Assembly: GCA_007135745.1 (NCBI GenBank)
Contig: SLIH01000297.1
Span: forward strand, 1 to 5,197
Length of the DNA stretch: 5,197 nt
Source of the DNA: Halomonas sp.
GTDB lineage: Bacteria > Pseudomonadota > Gammaproteobacteria > Pseudomonadales > Oleiphilaceae
Direction of reading: 5' to 3'
Shown here: in pieces, positions 1-5,197 of the stretch
Layout of the letters: the number at the start of each line of letters is the position of its first letter
Numbering within the stretch: the stretch's first letter is position 1
The notes under the pieces: model-generated
Told to the model about the DNA's origin: nothing
Seen by the model: the letters and a program-made list of their open reading frames with translations, nothing else
Database searches by the model: none
Made by a program: the position numbers and the translations under genes

Positions 1-42
1 GGTACCTGCGGGGGCCAGTAATTCGGGGGCTGCTGAGCTCAT
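1..42 (-). CDS. U32 peptidase-family protein, N-terminal fragment (gene continues beyond the left edge)
   Basis: Reading leftward from an ATG at 42-40, the frame stays open to the window edge and gives MSSAAPELLAPAGT. The PELLAPAGT stretch is the characteristic start of U32 peptidase-family proteins, which usually continue with a segment ending in GADAVY (outside this window). Members include TrhP (YegQ), needed for tRNA wobble-uridine hydroxylation, RlhA, which acts on 23S rRNA, and UbiU/UbiV, used in oxygen-independent ubiquinone synthesis. The P-E-L-L-x-P-A-G-T form resembles TrhP/YegQ more than UbiU, but 14 residues cannot settle the subgroup. A purine-rich AAAGAG lies about six bases upstream of the ATG and could be the ribosome binding site. 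The gene is divergent from the ArsR-family gene and has a promoter-like arrangement with an FNR box. The main uncertainty is the very short visible length. Confidence 0.55.
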   Translation of the reverse strand, partial: MSSAAPELLAPAGT

Positions 43-76
43 TCAAAACTCTTTAGGGAACGGGAAGCAACCAGAA

Positions 77-117
77 AGAATAAAACAGGTGGCTTTTTTA
101 TCCTTGATTTTTGTCAA
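77..117 (-). promoter_or_regulatory. Candidate FNR/ANR-activated promoter of the U32-family gene
   Basis: Positions 104-117 read TTGAT-TTTT-GTCAA on the plus strand, nine of ten conserved bases of the FNR/ANR consensus TTGAT-N4-ATCAA. On the minus strand a -10-like TATTCT lies at 82-77, 21 bp from the near edge of the box. This predicts transcription starting near position 70, which puts the box centre about 40-41 bp upstream: the usual class II activator position. The 5' leader to the ATG at 42 would be about 28 bases. TTGACA at 117-112, inside the box, matches a sigma-70 -35 element but has no -10 at a normal distance, which fits an activator-dependent promoter. The match is seen; binding and anaerobic induction are inferred. 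Confidence 0.55.
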
Positions 118-167
118 TTATTCCAGGGTAATACCACCAAAGAGGTAATCGATTTAAAAAGCAAAGC

Positions 168-187
168 ATTATAAACTTGAATATTAT
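168..187. promoter_or_regulatory. AT-rich imperfect palindrome, candidate operator of the ArsR-family repressor
   Basis: The 20-bp stretch ATTATAAACTTGAATATTAT matches its own reverse complement at six of ten half-site positions. It ends 22 bases before the chosen start codon of the ArsR-family gene. BigR/SqrR-type repressors commonly autoregulate by binding AT-rich palindromes near their own promoters, so its position and composition are suitable. A separate perfect 8-bp palindrome, AATCGATT, lies at 147-154. In AT-rich spacer DNA such matches can arise by chance, so this is only a candidate. Confidence 0.25.
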
Positions 188-209
188 CCAAAACCCGGAG
201 CTGCGGTTA

Positions 210-524
210 ATGCTTCTTGAGACCGAAATTGACCTTAATCGAATGCAGAATTCCTGCGCCGAGGCGAGCCGGTTCCTTCGCTCGCTCTCCAACCCGGACC
301 GACTGACCCTTCTGTGCGAACTCAGTCAGGGGGAACTGTGCGTTGGCGACCTTGAGGAGCGCACGGGTGTTGCCCAACCCACCCTGTCGCAACAGCTGGG
401 CGTTCTCCGCCGGGAGGAGCTCGTAGCGACGCGCAGAAACGGCAAACAGATCTACTACCGTATTGCAGACTCGCGCGTTCTCACCATGCTGCAGAGCCTT
501 CATGAGATGTTCTGTAGCGAGTAA
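210..524 (+). CDS. ArsR-family winged-helix repressor, SqrR/BigR/YgaV-like candidate persulfide sensor
   Basis: This is a 104-residue ArsR/SmtB-type winged helix-turn-helix protein. A first helical segment carries the family pattern L-S-N-P-x-R-L-x-L-L-C (about 26-36), followed by a recognition helix containing QPTLSQQLGVLR (about 56-67) and a wing with RRNGKQIYYRI (75-85). There are cysteines at 16, 36, 44 and 102. Cys36 (in LLCEL) and Cys102 (in MFCSE at the C-terminus) are 66 residues apart, the same spacing as the disulfide/polysulfide-forming pair of SqrR and BigR. No CxC metal site of the ArsR type is visible. The ATG at 210 is preferred because GGAG lies nine bases upstream. A TTG at 177 would extend the frame but lacks a ribosome binding site and falls inside the candidate operator. 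Target genes are unknown; no sulfide-oxidation gene is present in the window. Confidence 0.88.
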   Translation: MLLETEIDLNRMQNSCAEASRFLRSLSNPDRLTLLCELSQGELCVGDLEERTGVAQPTLSQQLGVLRREELVATRRNGKQIYYRIADSRVLTMLQSLHEMFCSE

Positions 525-562
525 GATCTGCCGCACAGCGTCCGTACCAGAATCGCCAGACC

Positions 563-937
563 TTAACCCCATAATCCGAGCACGGACGCCATCCATCTCC
601 CGGGTGCCATTGCCCAGATAAAGGCACCAACCAGACCCAGATAAGCGCCCAGGGTCCATCGGCGGTGAGCCTGAACCCTTCCCTGCCTCGCAGCGGTCAC
701 AGCAGCGGCCAAAGAGACCAGGACCCAGACGGACAGCAGATGAATGGGGCCAAAGTGCCCCAGCACCGGAAAGACCCCACCTCCGAGCCAGAACGAGCTG
801 ACAGCCGACGTCAGCATCAGTGTTACCCAGAGTCTGCCAAGCGCACGATGACGACAAGATCCTTTGGTGCTGCGAAGGATCAGGGCACCGAGAGCAAGCG
901 CAGACAGGGCAGAAGCTGTATGCAACCAGAAAGCCAT
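563..937 (-). CDS. DUF2306-type small integral membrane protein
   Basis: The 124-residue product is strongly hydrophobic, with about four membrane-spanning segments (roughly 5-22, 37-57, 64-83 and 97-113). It carries the conserved features of the DUF2306 membrane family: K-G-x-x-x-H-R-x-L-G-R-x-W-V (25-38), H-F-G-P-I-H-L-L-S (61-69), an arginine-containing loop leading to H-R-R-x-x-x-G-x-Y-x-G-L (91-102), and A-P-G-R near the C-terminus (111-114). The function of this family is not established to my knowledge; the conserved histidines at 30, 61, 66 and 91 could hold a metal or heme, which is speculation. The frame opens upstream at an ATG at 988, but the ATG at 937 is preferred because a near-perfect GAGGAGG lies eight bases before it and it gives the usual N-terminus. 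It converges on the ArsR-family gene and diverges from the PadR-family gene. Confidence 0.82.
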   Translation of the reverse strand: MAFWLHTASALSALALGALILRSTKGSCRHRALGRLWVTLMLTSAVSSFWLGGGVFPVLGHFGPIHLLSVWVLVSLAAAVTAARQGRVQAHRRWTLGAYLGLVGAFIWAMAPGRWMASVLGLWG

Positions 938-982
938 AAACCGAACCTCCTCAGACCGATCAGCTTGCCAACCTGACCGAAA

Positions 983-998
983 ATGCAACTAATTGCAT
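983..998. promoter_or_regulatory. Inverted repeat, operator copy 1 (probable PadR-family binding site)
   Basis: ATGCAA-CTAA-TTGCAT is a perfect inverted repeat with 6-bp arms and a 4-bp centre, located between the divergent DUF2306 and PadR-family genes. PadR-family proteins typically bind such dyads, often of ATGT-N8-ACAT form; here the outer bases are ATGC-N8-GCAT. A near-identical copy lies 43 bp downstream. The repeat is seen directly, while assignment to the adjacent PadR-family protein is inferred from position. Confidence 0.6.
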
Positions 999-1025
999 AA
1001 AAAGGCTAGCGCACGGGCTTTTATT

Positions 1026-1041
1026 ATGCAACGATGTGCAT
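1026..1041. promoter_or_regulatory. Inverted repeat, operator copy 2 (probable PadR-family binding site)
   Basis: ATGCAA-CGAT-GTGCAT repeats copy 1 with one arm mismatch (GTGCAT in place of TTGCAT). It begins 43 bp after copy 1, close to four helical turns, so both sites would face the same side of the DNA. It overlaps a -10-like TATTAT (1022-1027) that could serve the PadR-family operon, although no good -35 is visible for it. On the minus strand the TTGCAT of this copy (1031-1026) could be a -35 for the DUF2306 gene, with TAGCCT at 1008-1003 after a 17-bp spacer. Occupancy could therefore block both directions. Confidence 0.55.
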
Positions 1042-1071
1042 ATTGATTAACCATCCCATCCGGAGGTTTCC

Positions 1072-1611
1072 GTGTCCCTGAGAGCCGTTCTCTTAATTAC
1101 GCTCAAGGACGAACCGGCCAGTGGCTATGATGTTCTCAAGCGTTTTCAGAAAGGCCTGGCCCATGTCTGGAACGCCAGCCATCAGCAGATCTACCGGGAA
1201 CTCGAACGTATGTATCAGGCGGGGTTGGTGGAGCGGGAAACCGTGCCTCAGGACGGCCGCCCCAACCGCAAGGTGTACCGCATCACCTGCGCCGGCGAAG
1301 CGGAACTGAAGCAATGGCTGGAAACGCCGCTGGACCCACCCACGGTGCGCATACCGCTCTATGCCAAATTCTTCGCCTGGGAGAGCTGGCCCGTGGAGGC
1401 CCGATGGCAGGAAATGGCAAAACTGCGGAACCAGCTTGCGGAACGACTCACAACTTATCAAGCGATTGAGCAGCACTGGTTTTCGGATCCATGGTCCATG
1501 CCGGCGGAGAAGCGCGCGCCCTGGCACACCCTGAGGCTCGGCCAGAAGCTGACACAGACCTGGATTGAGTGGATTGATGAAGTGACGGAACAGGAAGAGG
1601 AACAACAATGA
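1072..1611 (+). CDS. PadR-family transcriptional regulator with C-terminal dimerisation domain
   Basis: The 179-residue protein starts at a GTG with GGAGG five bases upstream. The N-terminal winged helix (about 1-85) is typical of PadR: MSLRAVLLITL, then the G-Y-D-V-L-K-R-F helix, the Q-I-Y-R-E-L-E-R-M recognition helix (39-47) with G-L-V-E-R, and a wing of G-R-P-N-R-K-V-Y-R-I-T (62-72). The rest (about 95-172) fits the helical Vir_act_alpha_C-type domain used for dimerisation, including the aromatic FFAWESW segment (100-106). Such proteins usually repress their own operon and release DNA when a small, often aromatic or hydrophobic, ligand binds. Its stop overlaps the start of the oxidoreductase gene as ATGA, so the two are translated together and the ligand may relate to that enzyme's substrate. 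The paired inverted repeats upstream are its probable operators. The ligand is unknown. Confidence 0.9.
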   Translation: MSLRAVLLITLKDEPASGYDVLKRFQKGLAHVWNASHQQIYRELERMYQAGLVERETVPQDGRPNRKVYRITCAGEAELKQWLETPLDPPTVRIPLYAKFFAWESWPVEARWQEMAKLRNQLAERLTTYQAIEQHWFSDPWSMPAEKRAPWHTLRLGQKLTQTWIEWIDEVTEQEEEQQ

Positions 1612-3278
1612 GCAAATCAGCACTGACACCGAGCACCATCCGCATTGGCCGACGCTATCGCGCCAACCGCCTCGACGGTCCCTACGACGCCATTGTCATC
1701 GGCTCGGGTATCGGAGGACTCTGCACAGCCGCCCTGCTGTCGAAAGCAGGCCAGAAAGTTCTGGTGCTTGAGCAGCACTACACGGCCGGGGGCTACACCC
1801 ACAGCTACGCGCGCAATGGCTACGAGTGGGATGTGGGCGTGCACTATATCGGTGACGTGGGCTCCCCCCACACCGTGGTACGCAAACTCTTCGACACCAT
1901 CACCGATGGCAAGCTCAAGTGGGCGCCCATGGACGAGAACTACGACCGCTTCTTTCTCGGTGACCGTGTCGTGAATCTGCGTGCCGGCAAACAGGGCTTC
2001 CGCGAATCCTTACTGGAAGCTTTCCCACAGGAAGAGGAAGCCATTGACCGTTACATGGCCCTGCTCGGGAAAATGGCTTCGGGCATGCAGCTTTACACCC
2101 TGTCCAAGCTGGCCCCCTCCTTTCTCGGCCCGCTGCTGGGCAAGGGACTGAAAAAGGGGCTGCCCAACTATTTCAACAGATGCACCTATGACGTCCTGCG
2201 TGAACTGACTGACAACGAGGAACTGATCGGCGCCCTGACGGGCCAGTGGGGCGATTACGGCGTCACACCGAGGCAGTCGAGCTTTCTGATCCACTCGCTG
2301 ATCGTCAAGCACTTTATCCACGGTGGCTATTATCCCGTAGGCGGCGCCTCGGAAATCGCAAAAACCATTATCCCCGTGATCCAGCGCAGTGGTGGAGAGG
2401 TATTCACTTACGCCGATGTCACCGGGATTCTGGTCGAGAAAGGCAAAGCCGTGGGCGTGCGCATGGCCGACGGTGAGGAAATTCGCAGCCCCAGAGTGAT
2501 CAGCAACGCCGGGATCATCAACACCTTCGAACACTTACTACCCCGTGAGACCTGCGAAAAGATCGGTTACCCCAGGCAGCGGGAACAGGTGACTCCCTCC
2601 ATGCCCCATATCGGCCTTTACATCGGGCTCAAAGGGACACCGCAAGAACTGCAGTTGCCCAAAACCAACTTCTGGGTTTACCCCAGCGCGGACCACGACG
2701 GCAATGTGGCGAGGTTCCTCGAGAACACGGACGCGGAATTCCCGGTGGTCTATATCTCATTTCCGGCGGCCAAGGACCCCGACTATCAGAATCGCTGGCC
2801 GGGAACCTCAACCATCGAGGTGGTCGCGCCCACAACCTACGAGATGTTTGAGCCCTGGAAAGATACTATCTGGGGCAAGCGTGGCGATGACTATGAAGCA
2901 CGCAAGCAGGCCATCACCGAGCGGCTGATGGCCATGGTCTATGAGAAACTGCCACAACTGAAGGGACGGGTTGATTACGTGGAAACCTCCACCCCGTTAT
3001 CCACCGCCTGGTTCTGTCGCTACAGCCAGGGTGAACTCTATGGGCTGAATCATACGCCAGAGCGCTTCGACCAGCGCTGGCTGCGCCCCAAAACCAAGGT
3101 GCCCGGCCTTTACCTCACCGGCCAGGACATCCTAACCTGCGGCGTCGCCGGCGCCATGATCGGCGGCCTGCTGACGTCCGTGTCCATCCTCGGCTACAAG
3201 GGTCTGCCCATGGCCAAGCGTATTTTCGTTGACCGGGGCAAGTCCGGGGTGGATGAGCAGGTGGTGGCGCCGGCCTGA
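1608..3278 (+). CDS. FAD-dependent oxidoreductase, phytoene desaturase / CrtISO / retinol saturase-like
   Basis: The 556-residue flavoprotein has an N-terminal dinucleotide-binding fold: GSGIGG at 32-37 after the strand YDAIVI, with acidic E55 at the end of LVLEQ. It continues with AGGYTHSY (60-67) and W-D-V-G-V-H-Y-I-G (74-82), a form typical of retinol saturase/CrtISO-like members. Near the C-terminus, GLYLTGQD (500-507) and CGVAGAMIGG (511-520) form the conserved closing FAD motif. About 23 residues precede the fold, with no convincing signal peptide. Family members desaturate, isomerise or reduce conjugated or isoprenoid double bonds; the specific substrate cannot be inferred. An AGAGG lies about seven bases before the ATG, which overlaps the PadR stop codon, so the enzyme is probably under PadR control. 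No phytoene synthase, cyclase or other carotenoid gene is nearby, so a carotenoid role should not be assumed. Confidence 0.88.
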   Translation: MSKSALTPSTIRIGRRYRANRLDGPYDAIVIGSGIGGLCTAALLSKAGQKVLVLEQHYTAGGYTHSYARNGYEWDVGVHYIGDVGSPHTVVRKLFDTITDGKLKWAPMDENYDRFFLGDRVVNLRAGKQGFRESLLEAFPQEEEAIDRYMALLGKMASGMQLYTLSKLAPSFLGPLLGKGLKKGLPNYFNRCTYDVLRELTDNEELIGALTGQWGDYGVTPRQSSFLIHSLIVKHFIHGGYYPVGGASEIAKTIIPVIQRSGGEVFTYADVTGILVEKGKAVGVRMADGEEIRSPRVISNAGIINTFEHLLPRETCEKIGYPRQREQVTPSMPHIGLYIGLKGTPQELQLPKTNFWVYPSADHDGNVARFLENTDAEFPVVYISFPAAKDPDYQNRWPGTSTIEVVAPTTYEMFEPWKDTIWGKRGDDYEARKQAITERLMAMVYEKLPQLKGRVDYVETSTPLSTAWFCRYSQGELYGLNHTPERFDQRWLRPKTKVPGLYLTGQDILTCGVAGAMIGGLLTSVSILGYKGLPMAKRIFVDRGKSGVDEQVVAPA

Positions 3279-3279
3279 C

Positions 3280-4632
3280 TCACTCAATGTCTGGAAGCGT
3301 GCGCAAGGCCTTTCCGAGCGCGTCTTCCGGATAGTCAAAGTCCTCAAGCTCCCCGGCAAAATAGCGGTCGTAGGCCGCCATATCGAAGTGCCCGTGGCCC
3401 GAGAGTGTGAAGAGGATGGTTTTCTCTTTACCTTCCTCTTTGGCTTGCAGCGCCTCGTCGATGGCGGCCCGCACGGCATGGGCCGATTCCGGAGCGGGAA
3501 TAATGCCCTGGGCGCGGGCGAACATGACACCAGCCTCAAATGTAGCGACCTGGGGCACGGCAACCGCTTCCAGAATACCCTCATGATAGAGCTGTGATAC
3601 CAATACGGAATCGCCGTGATAACGCAACCCACCGGCATGAATGCCGGGCGGCATGAAATCATGGCCCAGGGTGTACATCTTCATGATGGGTGTCAGGCCC
3701 ACGCTGTCGCCGTAGTCATAGGCGTAATGTCCCCGGGTCAGGGTCGGACATGAAGTTGGCTCCACCGCCACCATGCGAATGTCCTTCCCGGCCGCCTTGT
3801 CGGCGAGAAAGGGAAACATAATGCCGCCGACGTTGGAGCCACCGCCACAGGGTGCAAGAATGACATCCGGTGAATCACCGACCTTTTCAAACTGCTTTTT
3901 CGCTTCCTGACCGATCACGGTCTGATGCAGCAAAACATGGTTGAGTACCGAGCCAAGCCCATAGTTTGTATCCTTCCGGCCGGCGGCTTCCTCCACCGCC
4001 TCAGAAATCGCCAGCCCCAGGGAGCCGGGATTCTCCGGGTCCTTATCCAGGGCATTACGCCCGGCTTCGGTGTTGCGCGAGGGACTGGGAATGACCTCCG
4101 CGCCCCAGGTTTCCATCATGGAGCGGCGGAAGGGTTTCTGCCGATAGCTGACGTCGACCATGTAGACGCGCACATCCAGCCCGAACATCTGACCCGCCAA
4201 CGCAAGGGACGAGCCCCATTGTCCGGCACCCGTCTCCGTCGTCATACGATGAATCCCGGCCTGCTTGTTGTAATAGGCCTGGGCCACGGCGGAATTGGGC
4301 TTGTGGGAACCGGCGGGGCTGACACCCTCGTACTTGAAGTAGATGCGGGCCGGGGTATCCAGCATCTTCTCCAGACGCTTGGCGCGATAGAGCGGTGAAG
4401 GGCGCCAGAGGTAGAGAGCCTCGCGCACCGGTTCGGGAATCTCGATCCAGCGCTGGTCACTCATCTCCTGTTCGATAATCGCCGGCGGGAAAATCGCCTG
4501 CATCGACTCGGGCGTTACGGGCTGCTTGTCCGGACCCATGTAGGGCGCCATGGGGGTGGGCAGATCCGGGATCACGTTGTACCAGTGAGTGGGCAGTTCG
4601 GATTCATCCAGCAGAATTTTGTGTTCAGACAC
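3280..4632 (-). CDS. trpB2: Tryptophan synthase beta chain, TrpB2 type
   Basis: This fold-type II PLP enzyme of about 450 residues should make L-tryptophan from indole and L-serine in the cytoplasm. Counted from the GTG start, the PLP lysine is K111 in GSHKPNSA, the catalytic glutamate is E133 in TETGAGQWG, the phosphate-binding loop is GGGSN at 263-267, and the C-terminal LSGHGHFD includes S411, which should face the pyridine nitrogen. The extended N-terminus ([14 protein letters not shown], then [10 protein letters not shown] and WRPSPLYRA) and the length exceed canonical TrpB (about 400) and mark the TrpB2 subgroup. TrpB2 often lacks a partnering TrpA and is thought to salvage free indole. 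No trpA is adjacent. GTG at 4632 is preferred because AAGGGG lies eight bases before it; a TTG at 4638 would place that site only two bases away. The gene is tail-to-tail with the oxidoreductase. Confidence 0.92.
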   Translation of the reverse strand: MSEHKILLDESELPTHWYNVIPDLPTPMAPYMGPDKQPVTPESMQAIFPPAIIEQEMSDQRWIEIPEPVREALYLWRPSPLYRAKRLEKMLDTPARIYFKYEGVSPAGSHKPNSAVAQAYYNKQAGIHRMTTETGAGQWGSSLALAGQMFGLDVRVYMVDVSYRQKPFRRSMMETWGAEVIPSPSRNTEAGRNALDKDPENPGSLGLAISEAVEEAAGRKDTNYGLGSVLNHVLLHQTVIGQEAKKQFEKVGDSPDVILAPCGGGSNVGGIMFPFLADKAAGKDIRMVAVEPTSCPTLTRGHYAYDYGDSVGLTPIMKMYTLGHDFMPPGIHAGGLRYHGDSVLVSQLYHEGILEAVAVPQVATFEAGVMFARAQGIIPAPESAHAVRAAIDEALQAKEEGKEKTILFTLSGHGHFDMAAYDRYFAGELEDFDYPEDALGKALRTLPDIE

Positions 4633-4709
4633 CAGCAATTCCCCTTAACCGTTTTGCAATGGCGGGATGGTAGCGAAACCGTAGCCTGCGAACCAGTGAT
4701 TTGCGCAAG
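4633..4709. other. Spacer between pldA and trpB2
   Basis: This 77-bp gap separates two genes in the same direction. It holds the AAGGGG ribosome binding site for trpB2 (4646-4641). I see no convincing hairpin plus T-run terminator for pldA and only a weak promoter match for trpB2: TTGCGC at 4708-4703, with no good -10 at a normal distance. Co-transcription with pldA is possible but cannot be decided from the sequence. Confidence 0.4.
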
Positions 4710-5197
4710 TCAGAACCAGTCATTGAGCATCACACCCAGGCCGAATCGCTGAACCCGTTCGTTATAGTCGATCAGCGTTTCACCGTATCCATTGTAATAC
4801 TGGAAATAGGCCTTGAAGGAGCTTGTTATCGGGAAAGACCAGCTCAGTTCAACCGAGGTGCGATTGTCCGTACTGCGCAGGTTGTTCAATGCTTTCAGAC
4901 CCAGGCTGTAACTCCCCTCGGGGTTGTAGATGACATTGACTTCTCCGTGCCCCAGATAGGCGTCGATGTCCGGGTTGTCGTCCCGACGATCACTTTCTGG
5001 AATCCGGTACCAGGGTGAAACGGAAAAAACCCAGCGGCTGGAGCTGTAAACAATGTCTCCCTTAATGCGATTCCAGCTGCGCGAAAACGGATCTTCCCGG
5101 CCATTGGACTGATGGTTCAGACCCAGAGTCACAACCTCCAGACGCCCGGGCCCAAACTCCCACCCCGGTTCATGACTCAGAAAAATTTCGGGCCCGA
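4710..5197 (-). CDS. pldA: Outer membrane phospholipase A (PldA/OMPLA), C-terminal part; 5' end beyond the window
   Basis: The frame is open from the right edge to a TGA at 4712-4710, giving roughly 161 residues of the beta-barrel. The active-site segment NHQSNGR followed by SRSWNR reproduces the E. coli arrangement: the catalytic histidine (codon 5114-5112), serine (5108-5106) and asparagine (5072-5070) are spaced as His142, Ser144 and Asn156, and the Arg and Ser equivalent to calcium-site residues 147 and 152 are present. Further matches are PWYRIPE, DNPDIDAYLGHGE, GYGETLIDYN and the ending GVMLNDWF, whose terminal phenylalanine is the usual outer-membrane assembly signal. The frame continues upstream of the internal GTG at 5132 with family-like residues (PEIFLSHEPG), so that GTG is not the start. 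The enzyme hydrolyses phospholipids displaced to the outer leaflet, as a calcium-dependent dimer. Signal peptide and N-terminal strands lie outside. Confidence 0.95.
   Translation of the reverse strand, partial: GPEIFLSHEPGWEFGPGRLEVVTLGLNHQSNGREDPFSRSWNRIKGDIVYSSSRWVFSVSPWYRIPESDRRDDNPDIDAYLGHGEVNVIYNPEGSYSLGLKALNNLRSTDNRTSVELSWSFPITSSFKAYFQYYNGYGETLIDYNERVQRFGLGVMLNDWF

Noticed and set aside
2..148. Plus-strand open frame from the left edge ending at a TAA, and another ending at 56
   Set aside because: Neither gives a recognisable C-terminus, and the first runs through the AT-rich regulatory spacer. The minus-strand reading of 1-42 matches a known family start.
177..209. Upstream TTG start for the ArsR-family gene
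   Set aside because: No ribosome binding site precedes it and it lies within the AT-rich palindrome; the ATG at 210 has GGAG at good spacing.
525..562. Terminator between the convergent ArsR and DUF2306 genes
   Set aside because: No hairpin with a following T-run is visible in this 38-bp gap on either strand.
207..857. 216-residue minus-strand open frame
   Set aside because: It lies antisense to the ArsR-family gene and in a shifted frame over the DUF2306 gene, both of which have family motifs and ribosome binding sites. Its own translation shows no recognisable domain.
665..976. 103-residue plus-strand open frame
   Set aside because: It is antisense to the DUF2306 gene, has a low-complexity polar composition and no family match.
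938..988. Upstream ATG (988) start for the DUF2306 gene
   Set aside because: The added 17 residues are polar and unlike the family, and the ATG at 937 has a near-perfect GAGGAGG eight bases upstream. The longer start would also run into inverted repeat copy 1.
1608..3278. Carotenoid biosynthesis cluster
   Set aside because: Only the desaturase-like oxidoreductase is present; no phytoene synthase, cyclase, ketolase or GGPP synthase gene is in the window.
3132..3662. 176-residue minus-strand open frame across the convergent junction
   Set aside because: It overlaps the ends of the oxidoreductase and trpB2 genes in other frames; the composition is rich in Arg, Pro and Ser as expected for a shadow frame.
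3925..4398. 157-residue plus-strand open frame
   Set aside because: It is antisense to the catalytic core of trpB2, whose motifs are unambiguous.

Overview
This looks like chromosomal DNA from a Gram-negative, probably gammaproteobacterial, host. The main evidence is a clear outer-membrane phospholipase A (PldA) at the right edge, an FNR/ANR-type box at the left, and moderately GC-rich genes separated by AT-rich spacers. A Marinobacter-like marine bacterium is my guess, not something the sequence proves. I see no rRNA, tRNA, CRISPR array, insertion sequence or phage gene.

Layout, left to right. (1) Positions 1-42, minus strand: the first 14 codons of a gene leaving the window, with the N-terminal signature of U32 peptidase-family proteins. 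(2) Positions 43-209: a divergent regulatory region with an FNR/ANR box, placed as expected for activation of the U32 gene, and an AT-rich imperfect palindrome just before the next gene. (3) Positions 210-524, plus: an ArsR-family repressor with the two-cysteine signature of the persulfide sensors SqrR/BigR/YgaV. (4) Positions 563-937, minus: a small DUF2306-type membrane protein. (5) Positions 938-1071: a second divergent regulatory region with two copies of a 16-bp inverted repeat, 43 bp apart. (6) Positions 1072-1611 and 1608-3278, plus: a PadR-family regulator translationally coupled (ATGA overlap) to a large FAD-dependent oxidoreductase of the phytoene desaturase / CrtISO / retinol saturase superfamily. 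(7) Positions 3280-4632, minus: a TrpB2-type tryptophan synthase beta chain, whose stop lies one base from the oxidoreductase stop. (8) Positions 4710-5197, minus: the C-terminal part of PldA, cut by the window edge.

Two possible regulatory modules stand out. On the left, an oxygen-responsive site and a candidate sulfur-responsive repressor share one spacer with a U32 gene. In the middle, the PadR regulator probably binds the paired inverted repeats, controlling its own operon with the oxidoreductase and perhaps the divergent DUF2306 gene. The oxidoreductase's substrate cannot be read from the sequence, and no carotenoid genes accompany it. TrpB2 and PldA look like ordinary metabolic and envelope genes. 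I do not see a clearly new defence or mobile system; the novelty is in the regulatory arrangements and the orphan oxidoreductase.
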